Shown one piece after another: positions 25,224 through 35,228 of a stretch of 58,476 nucleotides of DNA; position 1 is the stretch's first letter, and the number at the start of each line of letters is the position of its first letter. The position numbers were made by a program, and so were the translations under genes. The notes under the pieces are model-generated. The model had not been told where the DNA came from. It searched no databases and was given only the letters and a program-made list of their open reading frames with translations. Source of the DNA: Rothia sp. HMSC078H08 (GTDB taxonomy: Bacteria; Actinomycetota; Actinomycetes; Actinomycetales; Micrococcaceae); assembly GCF_001808955.1 (NCBI RefSeq), contig NZ_KV795256.1, positions 160,551-219,026 of the forward strand. Reading direction: 5' to 3'.

Positions 25224-25258
25224 AAGGCCCCGGTACTTCCGTGAAGTACCGGGGCCTT
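25224..25258. terminator. Bidirectional terminator between TSUP gene and cydDC
   Basis: A perfect 16-bp stem (25224-25239 with 25243-25258) with loop cgt lies between convergent genes. Confidence 0.92.
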
Positions 25259-25312
25259 CCTCGCAGTTTCTTGCGTTCAGCCTCGCACGCGGTGCCTGCC
25301 GCCCGGGTGCGT

Positions 25313-28300
25313 TTATAGGCGAACCACCTCGTCGCAGTGGGCGACATCCTCGGGACGGTGCGACACCAGAACCGTGGCCACCGAGCTGGCGCGGGTTGCC
25401 GCATCCAGGTCTGCCATGAGCGCGCGGGCAGACTCGGCGTCCAGGTGCGCGGTCGGCTCATCCAGCAGCAGAACCGGCGAGTTCACCAGCAGGGCGCGAG
25501 CCACCGCCAGGCGCTGACGCTGACCGCCCGACAGGAAGGAACCGCCGGCACCCACGGGGGTGCGCAGGCCCTTTGGCAGGGCGTCAAACCATTCGCCCAG
25601 ACCCACGCGGCGCAGAACCTCGATGAGCTCCTCCTCGCTCGGTCGATCCGAACGGTCGCGGGCCAGCAGCAGGTTACCCTCGAGGGTCGACTCGAAGATA
25701 TGCGCCGCCTGCGGGCACCACGCCGCGTAACCGCGCAGCTCTTCGGGATCCAGCACCTCGCCGACGGCCTCGATGCGGCCCGACTCCAGGGGCAGGAAGC
25801 CCAGCAGGGTGGCAAGCACGGTGGACTTGCCGGATCCGGAGGGGCCGGTCACCGCGGTCCAGGAGCCCTCGCGAGCCGTCAGGTTCAGGTGTGCGAAGAC
25901 CGGGTGGTCCATGCCAGGCCAGCGGGCGGAACCGTCCTGCATGGCCAGGGCGGGGGCCGCGCCGGCGACCTTCACGCCGAGCTGCTGCGGGGTGCCGCAT
26001 CCGACCAGCTTGGGCTCGCCGGGCTTGGGCGGGCGCGGGGAATCAGCCTTGGACTCAGCCGCAGAGTCGGGGCGCGCGAAGCGGCGGGCACGCTGGCGGT
26101 CCGCCTCCAGCAGCTCCTCCATCTCGGCCTCGGCACGGGCACGCAGACGCTCGGCACGACGCGGCAGAACGTGGGTGTCTACCTCGGCTTCGGTGGGCAC
26201 GGAACGCTTCAGGGTCGAGGTGGCGACAACGCCCTCCAGGGATACGTCGCGAACGCTCGGGGCAATCGAGGCGAGCAGACGGGCGAACTCGGGCCAGGAG
26301 CGAACCGCCTCGATGTGGCCCAGGGAGCTCTCCAGCATGCCGGTGCACAGCAACACCACGATCGCTGACTCGGGGGCGCCCACGGTGCCGTTTACGGCCA
26401 GCGGGTAGGCAATCACGGCGCTCGCCAGCGCAGCGCCAAACCAGCTCAGCGCTACGAGGGTTCGGCCCAGGCCCTGGGCGGTCGAGCCCTTCTGCAGGGC
26501 GGAAAGGTTCTGCGCGTCCAGCTCGTTGTTGGCGCGTTCGGCGGTGTTCGCCACGCCGTTGGCGCGCAGGTCCTCGGCGGCGGAGAGCATACCGGTGCCC
26601 AGGCGCAGCATACGTGCGGTGGACTGGCGGGCCAGAGCCTCCGCGCGGGCATCGGCACGAAGCACGGCCCAGGGGGCCACAAAGGTGCTCACCAGCACCG
26701 CCGCCAGCACGGGAATCAGGGCCTGGGGCAGGATGCACGCGGTCGTCACCAGCGCGGCAATCATGACCAGCAGGTGCGCGGCCGGTGGAATAATCACGCG
26801 CGGAATACCGTCGCGAAGCTCGTCAATACCGCCCACGAGGCGCTCCAGCAGGGCGTCGCCGCGCAGCAGGGCGCGCACGCTGCTCACGCTCTGCCAGGCG
26901 CCAACCCAGGCGCGCAGACGCAGAATATTCGCGGCGGCAAGCACCTTCGAATGGGTCATTAGACGCTCAGCGTAGCGGGCGCAGGCACGACCCAGGCCGA
27001 AGAAACGCACGCCCACAATGGCGACCATCAGGTACATCATTGCCGGGCCCTCGGCGGCGCGAACAATCAGCCAGCCGGACAGCGCGGTCAGTGCCGCAGC
27101 CATCAGGGAAGTAATCGCAGCCATGATCACCGGGCCGGTTGCGGCGCGAACACCGATACCGGTCAGTTCCTTCAGGGTGCGCAAGCTTGCGAACAGGCCG
27201 GCAGGCTCGACTTCCTTGACCTCGGCAGCTGCGGAGGCGCCCGCCGGGGCGGTGCTTTCAGCCTCGTACTCTTCCCTGTCCTTGAGCAGGTGCGCGGGGG
27301 CTTGCGCAGGAACCGCAACGCGGGCGGTGTTCGCCTCGGCGGTCCAGGTGTAGCCCCGGGCGGTCTGCACGGCACGAACGAGTCTGTCACAGCCAGCGGC
27401 GAGCTCCTGCTCGTGGGTCACAATCAGCACGGTTGCGCCAAGTTCCGCCAGGCGGTGCAGGGCGCGGGTCACCAGGTATGCCGAGTAGGCGTCCAGGTGC
27501 GCGGTCGGCTCATCCACCAGGACGGTCAGCACAGTCTGCTCACCGCCGGCACGGTAGATAGCCTCGGAACGAGCCAGGGTACGTGCCACGGCGAGGCGGC
27601 GCGCCTGACCAGCGCTGAGGGCACCGGGTTCAAGGGCAGTCAGCTTCTCCATGCCCAGCTGAGCCAGCGGGCCAACCAGCAGCGCGGACTCGGCATCGGT
27701 GACGGACAGCTTCTTGGAGTCCATCGCTTCACCGAGCAGAGCGGCTGCACGCTCACGCTCCGCCTCGGTAGCGCTGAGTGCGTAGAGAGCCATTTCGGTC
27801 TGCACGGTGGGTGCGGTGAAGACCGGCGACTGCGGAATGACCAGGGTGGTTCCCAGACCGGTCACGCTACCGGTCAGGTGCACGGGATCCTCCGAGCCGG
27901 TGGGTACCAGGCCCTCACGCACGGCACCGGAGAACACGTTCAGCAGGGTGGACTTACCGCAACCGGACTCACCCATCACGCCGATAACCGCACCGCGCTC
28001 ACCCTGGGCAGTTTCACCCTGAGTGGTGGCAACGCGACGGTCCAAGTTCAGGGACAGGTTAGTCAGCACCGCAGGACGCGCCGGGTAGCTCACCGACAGG
28101 TCCTCCACAGCGATGGTGGAAGGCTGAGCCTTCTGCACTGCCGTTTCCTGTGCAGTCGAGTCCGCAGCGGCGGCAGGCAGGGGCGCATCAATAATCTTCT
28201 GAGCGCTACGCAGGGCGGCAACGCCGTCCTCCGACTGGTGGTAGGCGGCACCCACATCACGCAGCGGCTGGTAGCATTCGGGAGCCAGCAGCAGCACGAG

Positions 28301-29353
28301 AATTGCGGTGTCCAGGCCCAGGGTGCCGTTGACCAGGCGCACACCAATCAGCACAGCAATCAGCGCCACCGAAATGGTGGTGATGAGCTCCAGGGCGAGC
28401 GAAGACATGAAGGCGCTACGCAGGGTCTGCATGGTGCGTTCACGGTAACGCTGACCGAGGGCGTTCATGGAGCGGGTCTGTGCACGTTCACGGCCCAGAC
28501 CGATAATGACGGGCAGGCCGCGCACCAGCTCCAGAATATGGTCGGAGAGGCGGTGCAGTTCAGCCTGAGCTTCTGCGGTTTCGTCGCGGGTGTTCTTACC
28601 AATCAGGATCATGAACACCGGAATAAGCGGCAAGGTGCAGGCAAGCACCATGGCGCTCATCCAGTCCAGGGACGCCACAACAACCCAGAGGATGAACGGC
28701 ACAATCGCGGTGGACACGAACGCGGTCAGGGTCTTGGTGTAGTAGTCATCCAGAGCGTTCAGGCCACGGGACAGCAGCACAGCGGTCGCGCCGGTACCTT
28801 CGGGGGTGTCTGCGCCACCGGTGGCGAGCACACGCTTGAGCAGCGAGGAACGAATCTGAGATTTCGCCCCGGAGGCGGCACGCTGCGCGCTCACAGCCAG
28901 CAGGTAGTCGGTACCCGAGCGGACGAGCAGGGCAGCCACGGCGACCGCAATCAGGCCGGGGGTAATGGTGTCTGCGTCACCGAAGATACCACCGAGGCCG
29001 AGCAACCAGCCGCCGTGCGCCTCCAGCTGCGCCTGCGCGGAGCCCGAGAACTCAATGTAGGCGCGGTACACGTCCGGGGCGCTGGTCTCTTTGAGGCGCG
29101 CGTGCTCGGCGGCAACAGCGGCGAAACCGGCGTGTGCCGCGCGGGCAATAATCACAGCCAGGGCGGCGCTGAAAAGCACCGTCGCAAGGGTGTGCACGGC
29201 GGTGATGACACCGAACGTGCTGAGGGTTTTACGGGCGTCAGGGCCCAGGGGCGGGCGGCGGTCAGCGCGGTCGTTGCGCTTTCCTTCGGTCACCTCTGGT
29301 GCCTCAGTGTTCTGATGTTTGTCAGCATGACGCGGTGTGTGCGTTCGACTCAC
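25313..29353 (-). CDS. cydDC: Fused CydD-CydC thiol reductant ABC exporter
   Basis: A 1346-residue protein that joins two complete ABC half-transporters. The first half has membrane segments to about residue 340, Walker A GESGCGKST near residue 460 and signature LSAGQARRLAVAR. The second has membrane segments from about residue 710, Walker [10 protein letters not shown] near 1170, signature LSGGQRQRLAVAR and Walker B LLLDEP. A basic, Arg/Glu-rich linker (RRAERLRARAEAEMEELLE) and a Pro-rich stretch precede the last ATPase domain. CydDC exports cysteine and glutathione and is needed to assemble cytochrome bd. The start is GTG 29353 with aagga upstream. cydAB lies 5 kb upstream on the same strand, separated by an exporter cassette. 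Confidence 0.92.
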   Translation of the reverse strand: MSRTHTPRHADKHQNTEAPEVTEGKRNDRADRRPPLGPDARKTLSTFGVITAVHTLATVLFSAALAVIIARAAHAGFAAVAAEHARLKETSAPDVYRAYIEFSGSAQAQLEAHGGWLLGLGGIFGDADTITPGLIAVAVAALLVRSGTDYLLAVSAQRAASGAKSQIRSSLLKRVLATGGADTPEGTGATAVLLSRGLNALDDYYTKTLTAFVSTAIVPFILWVVVASLDWMSAMVLACTLPLIPVFMILIGKNTRDETAEAQAELHRLSDHILELVRGLPVIIGLGRERAQTRSMNALGQRYRERTMQTLRSAFMSSLALELITTISVALIAVLIGVRLVNGTLGLDTAILVLLLAPECYQPLRDVGAAYHQSEDGVAALRSAQKIIDAPLPAAAADSTAQETAVQKAQPSTIAVEDLSVSYPARPAVLTNLSLNLDRRVATTQGETAQGERGAVIGVMGESGCGKSTLLNVFSGAVREGLVPTGSEDPVHLTGSVTGLGTTLVIPQSPVFTAPTVQTEMALYALSATEAERERAAALLGEAMDSKKLSVTDAESALLVGPLAQLGMEKLTALEPGALSAGQARRLAVARTLARSEAIYRAGGEQTVLTVLVDEPTAHLDAYSAYLVTRALHRLAELGATVLIVTHEQELAAGCDRLVRAVQTARGYTWTAEANTARVAVPAQAPAHLLKDREEYEAESTAPAGASAAAEVKEVEPAGLFASLRTLKELTGIGVRAATGPVIMAAITSLMAAALTALSGWLIVRAAEGPAMMYLMVAIVGVRFFGLGRACARYAERLMTHSKVLAAANILRLRAWVGAWQSVSSVRALLRGDALLERLVGGIDELRDGIPRVIIPPAAHLLVMIAALVTTACILPQALIPVLAAVLVSTFVAPWAVLRADARAEALARQSTARMLRLGTGMLSAAEDLRANGVANTAERANNELDAQNLSALQKGSTAQGLGRTLVALSWFGAALASAVIAYPLAVNGTVGAPESAIVVLLCTGMLESSLGHIEAVRSWPEFARLLASIAPSVRDVSLEGVVATSTLKRSVPTEAEVDTHVLPRRAERLRARAEAEMEELLEADRQRARRFARPDSAAESKADSPRPPKPGEPKLVGCGTPQQLGVKVAGAAPALAMQDGSARWPGMDHPVFAHLNLTAREGSWTAVTGPSGSGKSTVLATLLGFLPLESGRIEAVGEVLDPEELRGYAAWCPQAAHIFESTLEGNLLLARDRSDRPSEEELIEVLRRVGLGEWFDALPKGLRTPVGAGGSFLSGGQRQRLAVARALLVNSPVLLLDEPTAHLDAESARALMADLDAATRASSVATVLVSHRPEDVAHCDEVVRL

Positions 29354-29423
29354 GTGTTGTCCTTAGTCTTCTGCTGTTTTTACCTCCCATCAGTTTAAGG
29401 GTTGGGCTATCTAATACCTATTT

Positions 29424-29454
29424 GACCAGTCAAGTTTCGGATAATTGGCTGGTC
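29424..29454. repeat. Imperfect inverted repeat between macB-like gene and cydDC
   Basis: GACCAGTCAA (29424-29433) and TTGGCTGGTC (29445-29454) form a 10-bp dyad with one G-T pair and an 11-base spacer. It could be a terminator of the exporter cassette or an operator of cydDC; no T-tract favours either. Confidence 0.45.
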
Positions 29455-29471
29455 CTCACCCAGCGCTAGTT

Positions 29472-31706
29472 CTAGCCGCGCATCGCGTCGGCAGGGCTCT
29501 TGCGGGACGCCACCCACGCCGGGTACGCCGAAGACACCAGACCGGTAAGGGCGCCAACGCCCACGCCGAGCACCACGAATCCGGGTGAGAGAACCGCCTG
29601 CCAGCCCTGCACGAGCGAAAGAATGATGGTCGCAATCATGCCGGAGCAGGCGCCGATGGAGCCGCCGAGCACGCCGAGCATGACGCCCTCCATGAGGAAG
29701 ATGCGGGCAATCAGCCATTTACTCGATCCGATGGCGCGGCGCAGCGCAATCTCTGCGGTGCGCGATTGCACGGACAGATACATTGCGGTTGCCGCCGAGA
29801 GGGAGGCGAGCACCAGCAGAATACCGGAGAGCACACCCACGTACAGACCCAGATCCGAGGCGATAGACGCGCGCAGGCTCTGCAGGTCGGAGGGGGTTTC
29901 CACGTTGATTTGGCTGGGTTCAGCGGGCTTGAGGGTCAGCGGAATCGCCTTGGCGACCGCTTTGCCGTAGCCCCGTTCGGTTTCGGCAATGTAGGTCACC
30001 TGGCCGCGTCCGGTGCGCTGAAGTGTGCCCGGCGAGACAATGACCGTGTTCCTGAATTCGTAGCCGCTATTGCCGGGGTCGAAGAGGCCGACGACCGGCA
30101 TCAGCTGACCGTCCACCCAGATGCTCACACCGGGTGCCACCTGCGGCAGCCCGCCGAGCTTAATACCGTAGTCGACGACGGGCATCTCGCCGGGGCGGGG
30201 CTCGGTTGTGGCGTTATCTGCAGCCTTATCTTCGGGGATAATGCCGAGGGCGCGGGCAGCGGAGACCGAGACGATAGCGCCGGAGAGCTGCTCGGCGCGT
30301 TCACGGTCGGCAACATTCTGCTGGGTGAGGGTCGAGTTCATCTGTTCGAGCGCACGCAGGGTTTCGGGGTTCATGCGGGCACCGATTTGCTCGAGCCGGG
30401 TCTTCGAGGTGGAGCTGAGGCCAATCGCCGTTTTGGGTTCGTCCTCATAGGGGCTGAATCGGGTGATTCGCACGTCGGCGGGCGCCACGCTGCTGACGAA
30501 TCCGGTGTTCTTCACGTAGTCCAGCGCGCTAATGCGGTCGGCAACATTCTGCGCGGATTCGCCCTGCCGGTAGGTTCCGAGCACGTTCTCATCATTATCC
30601 CTGTCGCTGATGTAGAGCGTGGATTGTTCGGATCCGAGCAGGCGCTGGTTCACCTGGTAGCTGGCGGATTCGCTCATGCCGGCGGCGCTGATGAGTCCGC
30701 CCACGCCCAGTGCGAAGGACAGACCCAGTAGCAGGGTGCGTAGCGGTCGTGAGGTGAGCGCCGAGATTGCCTCGATGCTGTCGTCGGTGAGGAAGCTTCC
30801 GCGGCGATGCGTAGCGGGCTTCTCCCCCGGTGCGAGGCTGGCGGAGGCGTCTACCGGGGCACCTACCGTGGCTTCTGCCGGGGTGTCCGTTGCAACCGGC
30901 ACAGCCTCGGCAACCGGCACCGTAGCCAAGTCGGCGCGGCTCTGCTCGTGCAGCTGCCCATCCTCAATGCGGATCACGCGGCGGGCGGCGGCGGCAACCT
31001 CCGGGTCGTGGGTAATAACCAGCACGGTACAGCCGGTCGCGTTAATGCGCTGAAGAATCTCAATGACCTTGGCGCTATTGTGGCTATCCAGGTTGCCGGT
31101 CGGCTCGTCGGCAAGAATCAGCGGCGGGCGCGTGGCGAGGGCACGAGCAATGGCGCAGCGCTGCTTCTCGCCGCCGGAGAGGTAGCGGGTGCGGATGCTG
31201 GCGCGGTCGCTCAACCCCAGAAATTCTAGGGTTTCTTCGGTGCGTTGCAGGCGCTCGCTGTAGGGTACGCCCTGCACGCGCAGACCCATGGAGGCGTTGG
31301 TCGTGCTGGTTTCGTCCAGCAGCATGTTTGAGGATTGGAAGATGAAGCCGAGGTGATCTCGGCGCATTTCGTCGCGTTCTCTGTCGCTGAGTCCTTCCGT
31401 GTTTTTGCCGAAGAGGCTGTAGGTTCCGCTGGTGGGAGTGTCGAGCAGACCAATGGCGTTGAGCAGGGTGGATTTACCGGAGCCCGACGGACCAATAATG
31501 GCGAGGAATTCGCCGCGTTCGACCACCAGGTCGAGGTGGTCGAGGACTGCTCGTTCGCTCCCCTCGAAAACACGGGTAATGCCGTGCATTTCGATAGCGG
31601 GCGCGGTACCGAGCCCGGCAGCAGGTGTAGCGGCGGACGCTACGTTGGGCGCAATTGTAGGCGCACGTCCTGGGCTTGTGTCTGGGGTTATCTTACGGCG
31701 GCTCAT
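29472..31706 (-). CDS. MacB-type ABC transporter (ATPase fused to FtsX-like permease)
   Basis: A 744-residue fusion. The ATPase is N-terminal (about residues 40-265): Walker [10 protein letters not shown], signature [13 protein letters not shown], Walker [13 protein letters not shown] linker leads to one transmembrane segment near residue 320, a large outer domain, and three more segments at about 625-735 typical of FtsX/MacB. The first residues are Ala/Pro-rich. MacB proteins drive efflux of peptides, lipids or drugs from the outer face of the membrane. Its ATG overlaps the adaptor stop by four bases (ATGA), so the pair is co-translated. The substrate is unknown. The order is lipoprotein, adaptor, this gene, then cydDC. 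Confidence 0.88.
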   Translation of the reverse strand: MSRRKITPDTSPGRAPTIAPNVASAATPAAGLGTAPAIEMHGITRVFEGSERAVLDHLDLVVERGEFLAIIGPSGSGKSTLLNAIGLLDTPTSGTYSLFGKNTEGLSDRERDEMRRDHLGFIFQSSNMLLDETSTTNASMGLRVQGVPYSERLQRTEETLEFLGLSDRASIRTRYLSGGEKQRCAIARALATRPPLILADEPTGNLDSHNSAKVIEILQRINATGCTVLVITHDPEVAAAARRVIRIEDGQLHEQSRADLATVPVAEAVPVATDTPAEATVGAPVDASASLAPGEKPATHRRGSFLTDDSIEAISALTSRPLRTLLLGLSFALGVGGLISAAGMSESASYQVNQRLLGSEQSTLYISDRDNDENVLGTYRQGESAQNVADRISALDYVKNTGFVSSVAPADVRITRFSPYEDEPKTAIGLSSTSKTRLEQIGARMNPETLRALEQMNSTLTQQNVADRERAEQLSGAIVSVSAARALGIIPEDKAADNATTEPRPGEMPVVDYGIKLGGLPQVAPGVSIWVDGQLMPVVGLFDPGNSGYEFRNTVIVSPGTLQRTGRGQVTYIAETERGYGKAVAKAIPLTLKPAEPSQINVETPSDLQSLRASIASDLGLYVGVLSGILLVLASLSAATAMYLSVQSRTAEIALRRAIGSSKWLIARIFLMEGVMLGVLGGSIGACSGMIATIILSLVQGWQAVLSPGFVVLGVGVGALTGLVSSAYPAWVASRKSPADAMRG

Positions 31707-32830
31707 GAGACAAGCACCTTCTGTCCCGCGCTGAGGTTCGCGTTGATTGCGGCGTATCCGCCGGCAGTGCGTAGAACCTCAACGTTGACTCGTTCGGTGG
31801 CGGGCGCATCCTTGCTGGTCGAGGTGGAGCTTCCGCCCTTTTCAACGAGCACGTAGGTGCCCTGGGAGTCCTGGCGCACCGCGGTAGTCGGCACGGCGAG
31901 GGTGGTTGAGGTGTTGCCCTTACTGGTGATGGATGCGCTCTGGCCCGGCGTGAGCTTGCTCGGGTCGTCGGCGCTGAATCGCACGCTCTTCGCCGCGCCC
32001 TTGGAGGGGTCGTTCTGCAGCTCACCAATGCTGGTGATGGTACCTTCCACACTGCCGGTGGAGGTGCGCAGGCTAACGCGGTCGCCGGCCTTGAGCTTAT
32101 TGGCAACGGAGAGCTCAACGCTGGATTCCACGTAGGGTTCGCTGGTTTCTACACTCGCGATGGGGTTGCCGTCGTTAATGAGCTGGCCGACTGCCGCAAC
32201 TGCGGTGACGGTGTGGCTTCCGCCGGGCAGAATCGCGTAGTTGTTGCGGGCAATGCTGGTGACCCCTTCGCTGGGCACGCCGGTCAGGTGCGCGCGGTGC
32301 AGGCGCGTGACGGCGTCGAGGGTGTCTTCAGTGACGGTGCCGCTCTGAGCGGTGGCGTACCCGGCGGAGTTCAGTGCCTTCTGGAAGGCGAGCACGTCGT
32401 CGCCGTTATCGCCCAGGTTGAGGTCGCGGTACAGCGGCAGCGGCCCCTCCAGCACGAAGACGGGGTCGGCGCCAATGATGCCGATGAAGTCACCGGCCTT
32501 GAGCACGTTGCCGGGCTTCTGGTTCTGGTAGACGAGCACCGGCTCACCGTTGGTGCGCGCGCTAATCGGGGCGGTCTCCCCAGCCTTGGTGGTTCCGGCA
32601 ATGGCGAGGCCCTCGCTGACGGTTCGTTCTTCAACCTTCGCCCAGACCGGGATCACGGTTTTTGCCTGCACGGCCGGGTCGGGGCCCGTGGCGGCGTAGC
32701 GGGTGCCCAGGTAGAAGGACAGCATGAGCGAACCGATGGCGAGGATTGCCAGCAGCAGGAGCACGCGGGGTCGGGCGATGCGCTCGCTGAAGCGGTGCCC
32801 GCTGTTTTGATTTTTCGTGTGAGTGGTCAT
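31703..32830 (-). CDS. Efflux adaptor (HlyD/MacA-like) with peptidoglycan-binding domain
   Basis: A 375-residue membrane-anchored adaptor. One transmembrane segment (LLLLAILAIGSLMLSFYLG, about residues 24-42) is followed by a barrel-sandwich half (ISARTNGEPVLVYQNQKPG), a PG_binding_1-type domain at about 135-185 (LNLGDNGDDVLAFQKALNSAG), then beta-barrel parts with TAVRQDSQGTYVLV near the end. Gram-positive MacB systems often use such cell-wall-binding adaptors in place of a periplasmic MacA. ATG 32830 has a weak aaaga site. The stop overlaps the MacB-type start. Confidence 0.85.
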   Translation of the reverse strand: MTTHTKNQNSGHRFSERIARPRVLLLLAILAIGSLMLSFYLGTRYAATGPDPAVQAKTVIPVWAKVEERTVSEGLAIAGTTKAGETAPISARTNGEPVLVYQNQKPGNVLKAGDFIGIIGADPVFVLEGPLPLYRDLNLGDNGDDVLAFQKALNSAGYATAQSGTVTEDTLDAVTRLHRAHLTGVPSEGVTSIARNNYAILPGGSHTVTAVAAVGQLINDGNPIASVETSEPYVESSVELSVANKLKAGDRVSLRTSTGSVEGTITSIGELQNDPSKGAAKSVRFSADDPSKLTPGQSASITSKGNTSTTLAVPTTAVRQDSQGTYVLVEKGGSSTSTSKDAPATERVNVEVLRTAGGYAAINANLSAGQKVLVS

Positions 32831-32855
32831 GGCGGTGTCTTTCTGAACTGTGTCA

Positions 32856-32919
32856 GCGCTGTCTATTTCTCTGCGCTGCCTATTTCTTAGCGCCGTCTTT
32901 CGGTGCGCTGTCTTTTAGT
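32856..32919. repeat. Four degenerate 15-17-bp tandem units
   Basis: Units beginning gcgctgtct, gcgctgcct, gcgccgtct and gcgctgtct run head to tail between the lipoprotein stop and the adaptor start, and fill most of that 97-base gap. Confidence 0.75.
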
Positions 32920-32927
32920 GCCCCGGT

Positions 32928-33887
32928 TTACTGGTGCTCCAGAACGTACTGCTTGAACTTCTCGTCACGCTCACGTTCTGCCTTGCGGTCCTGCTCAAGC
33001 TGCGACTGGTACTTGCGGATGAGCGGCATCTGGTACTGTGCCTCCAGGTCGTAGAGCTGCTGACTCATGCCGACCTGCTGGTTACATTCGGCCTGAATGG
33101 TGGCGATGCGAATCTCTTCTTCGGAGGCGGGCTCGTTGAAACCGCCGTTCTTGCTCAGCTGCTCATTCAGCGGGCTTTCCTCTGCTACCGCCCCTGCCTT
33201 AATGGGGGTGAGCCCCCGGTTTGAGACGCACTGCTTCCACTTCTCTTCGAGTTCGCGGTGCAGTTTGCTACCGTAAACGGCGTTGACCGCCTCGGTGGAG
33301 ATACGACTGTATGTGGACTGCACGTCGTTCTCGGGCCTCTTACCTTCGGGAACCGCGGCGTCCAGGGTCTCGCGGGCCTTGTCCTCACATTCGATGATGA
33401 GCCTCTCCTCGGGGCTGAGGCTTGCCCCTGGGGTGACGGAGATGGGAGCTTTGGCGTTGGGGTCTCGCTTCTGGAATCCGTACTTCTTGGCGTATTCGAC
33501 GTTCCAGGGGCCGTACATTCGGCCCGGATCGCCACGCGGCGCGCTTTCAGATTGGGGAGCTTGGTCGGGGTCGGTGTAGCTCTGCCCGTGTTCGGCGTAG
33601 CACTGCTTCATGGCAATCTGAAAGGCCGTGTATTCGTAATGAGTGCCCCTCTCGTAGTAGAGGTAATCGTCCAGGGGCATCTTTACGATGTCCTGTTCCG
33701 CGTCGAAGATGGCGTGGACGCTTTCGTCGCGTTCCAACGGCGGGTTGAAGAGCGAGCAGGCACTCAGGGGCATGATGCCGATGCAGAACAGGGCACCCGT
33801 GGCGAGCAGGCGGCGGCTCATGCTGGCGCGAGGGCTAGTTCCGGTGCGAGGGGCGGATACGGTGGAGCTACGGTTGAGGGACTTCAT
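32928..33887 (-). CDS. Predicted lipoprotein, first gene of exporter cassette
   Basis: A 319-residue secreted protein that I do not recognise. A signal with Arg pairs (MSRRLLATGALFCIGIMP, about residues 23-40) leads to lipobox LSAC (Cys44). The mature part is hydrophilic, with four further Cys: C94 (KQCYAEHGQSYTDPD), C166 (IIECEDKARE), C221 (KQCVSNRGLTP) and C269 (QAECNQQVG). It ends in a charged helical segment (QSQLEQDRKAERERDEKF). The even spacing of Cys suggests disulfides. ATG 33887 has an aaaggtg site. It is likely transcribed with the adaptor and MacB-type genes, so it may be a substrate-binding or accessory subunit; that is inference. Confidence 0.7.
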   Translation of the reverse strand: MKSLNRSSTVSAPRTGTSPRASMSRRLLATGALFCIGIMPLSACSLFNPPLERDESVHAIFDAEQDIVKMPLDDYLYYERGTHYEYTAFQIAMKQCYAEHGQSYTDPDQAPQSESAPRGDPGRMYGPWNVEYAKKYGFQKRDPNAKAPISVTPGASLSPEERLIIECEDKARETLDAAVPEGKRPENDVQSTYSRISTEAVNAVYGSKLHRELEEKWKQCVSNRGLTPIKAGAVAEESPLNEQLSKNGGFNEPASEEEIRIATIQAECNQQVGMSQQLYDLEAQYQMPLIRKYQSQLEQDRKAERERDEKFKQYVLEHQ

Positions 33888-33959
33888 CGTTGAACACCTT
33901 TCATAAGAGTGAGTTGTTCACCACATTACACGTTCTGTGCCCTGTCGCGCCCGAATTTC

Positions 33960-33967
33960 GGGGGGGG
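33960..33967 (-). repeat. G8 homopolymer tract upstream of lipoprotein gene
   Basis: Eight consecutive G on the plus strand (C8 on the coding strand of the lipoprotein), about 73 bases before its ATG. It is followed by an A/T-rich stretch (catcaaaaatttttg). Such tracts slip during replication and could change promoter spacing; no evidence of variation is available here. Confidence 0.6.
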
Positions 33968-34050
33968 TGTGCATCAAAAATTTTTGCGCGCCCACTCGCC
34001 TGCCGCGAGCTGCATCCGCTGCGGGCATAGTCTCCAGCAGGAATAGCCCT

Positions 34051-34082
34051 CTGTGTGCATAGTCCACTGTGTGCATAGAAAA
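34051..34082. repeat. 16-bp tandem duplication next to the cydB terminator
   Basis: Two copies of ctgtgtgcatag plus four bases (34051-34066 and 34067-34082) directly abut the terminator hairpin. Confidence 0.75.
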
Positions 34083-34120
34083 ATCCCCCGAACTTCTCAG
34101 AAGAGAAATTAGGGGGATTC
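34081..34120 (-). terminator. Terminator of the cydAB operon
   Basis: An outer stem (aatccccc with gggggatt) encloses an inner ttctc/gagaa stem. On the minus strand it ends in a run of five T. It separates cydB from the exporter cassette. Confidence 0.85.
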
Positions 34121-34136
34121 TTCAATCAGCTACATG

Positions 34137-35207
34137 CTACTTGGTCGGCAGTTCAGCCAGTTCGGTAGCGTCGTGAGCCTCGGGGATGTGATCCACGTGC
34201 AGACGCTTACGGAAGACCCAGTAGGTCCATGCCTGGTAGACGAACACGACCGGCAGACCAAGGCAGGTCACGAAGGTCATAACGCCCAGGGTGTACTCGG
34301 AGCTGGAGGCGTTCGCAATGGTGAGCGAGTATGCCGGGTCCAGAGTGGAGGGCAGAACGTTCGGGTACATTGCGGTGAAGATTGCCAGAGCGCCGAATGC
34401 GAGGAACACGGACAGACCAGCGAAAGCGCGACCCTCACGGCCACCCTTTGCGGAGATCCAAGCAATCAGAACAGCAACCACAGCCAGGATGGTGCACAGC
34501 CAGGAGATGCCGTTACCGGTGGTGAAGTCCAGAGTCAGAACCCATGCAACGATCGGCAGCAGCAGGACGGGAGCCCAGCGTACCAGGGTGTTGCGGGCAC
34601 GGTCGCGGATATCACCGTCGGTCTTCAGAGCGATGAAGGCAAGACCCTGAACCAGGGAGAAGCCAACGAAGCCCAGACCGCCGAGCAGAACCGGCAGAGA
34701 GACCCATGCGAAGGCGCCGCCGACGCGGTCGCCGTTCTCGTTGATGGGCAGACCCATGGAGGTCAGACCCAGCAGAGCACCAACGAGCAGTGGGATAAAG
34801 AAGGAAGAAACAGACAGAGCGATGTTCCAGTTACGGATCCACTTCTCGTCGTTCTTCTTGCCGCGGTATTCAATGGCGACCACGCGCAGAATCAGGAAGA
34901 CCAGCGCGAGGGTCAGGGGGATGTACAGAGCCGAGAAGAGGGCTGCGTACCAGATGGGGAATGCAGCGAACAGAGCTGCACCACCGGTCACAAGCCACAC
35001 CTCGTTACCGTCCCAGACGGGGCCGATGATGTTCAGCAGCAGACGACGTTCCTTTTCGTTCTTGGTGAACTTGGAACCCATCAGCATACCGACGCCCAGG
35101 TCGAAACCATCCAGGATCAGGTACATGATGAAGAAGACACCAATGGCAGCAAACCAGAAGGTGGGCAGGCCAGGCTGACCGGCAAAGATATTGAAATCAA
35201 AGTTCAT
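34137..35207 (-). CDS. cydB: Cytochrome bd ubiquinol/menaquinol oxidase subunit II
   Basis: A 356-residue membrane protein with about nine transmembrane segments. Family motifs are visible: LDGFDLGVGML near the N-terminus and GPVWDGNEVWLVTGG (about residues 62-76). It pairs with CydA to form the high-affinity terminal oxidase that reduces O2 to water with quinol. ATG 35207 follows AAGGA at 10 bases. The gap to cydA is 21 bases, so they are co-transcribed. A terminator follows. Confidence 0.96.
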   Translation of the reverse strand: MNFDFNIFAGQPGLPTFWFAAIGVFFIMYLILDGFDLGVGMLMGSKFTKNEKERRLLLNIIGPVWDGNEVWLVTGGAALFAAFPIWYAALFSALYIPLTLALVFLILRVVAIEYRGKKNDEKWIRNWNIALSVSSFFIPLLVGALLGLTSMGLPINENGDRVGGAFAWVSLPVLLGGLGFVGFSLVQGLAFIALKTDGDIRDRARNTLVRWAPVLLLPIVAWVLTLDFTTGNGISWLCTILAVVAVLIAWISAKGGREGRAFAGLSVFLAFGALAIFTAMYPNVLPSTLDPAYSLTIANASSSEYTLGVMTFVTCLGLPVVFVYQAWTYWVFRKRLHVDHIPEAHDATELAELPTK

Positions 35208-35228
35208 GGTGAATCAATCCTTACCCGC

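Noticed and set aside
27290..29398. A 2.1-kb open frame opposite cydDC
   Set aside because: Shadow of the fused transporter; composition is His/Gly/Gln-rich without domains.
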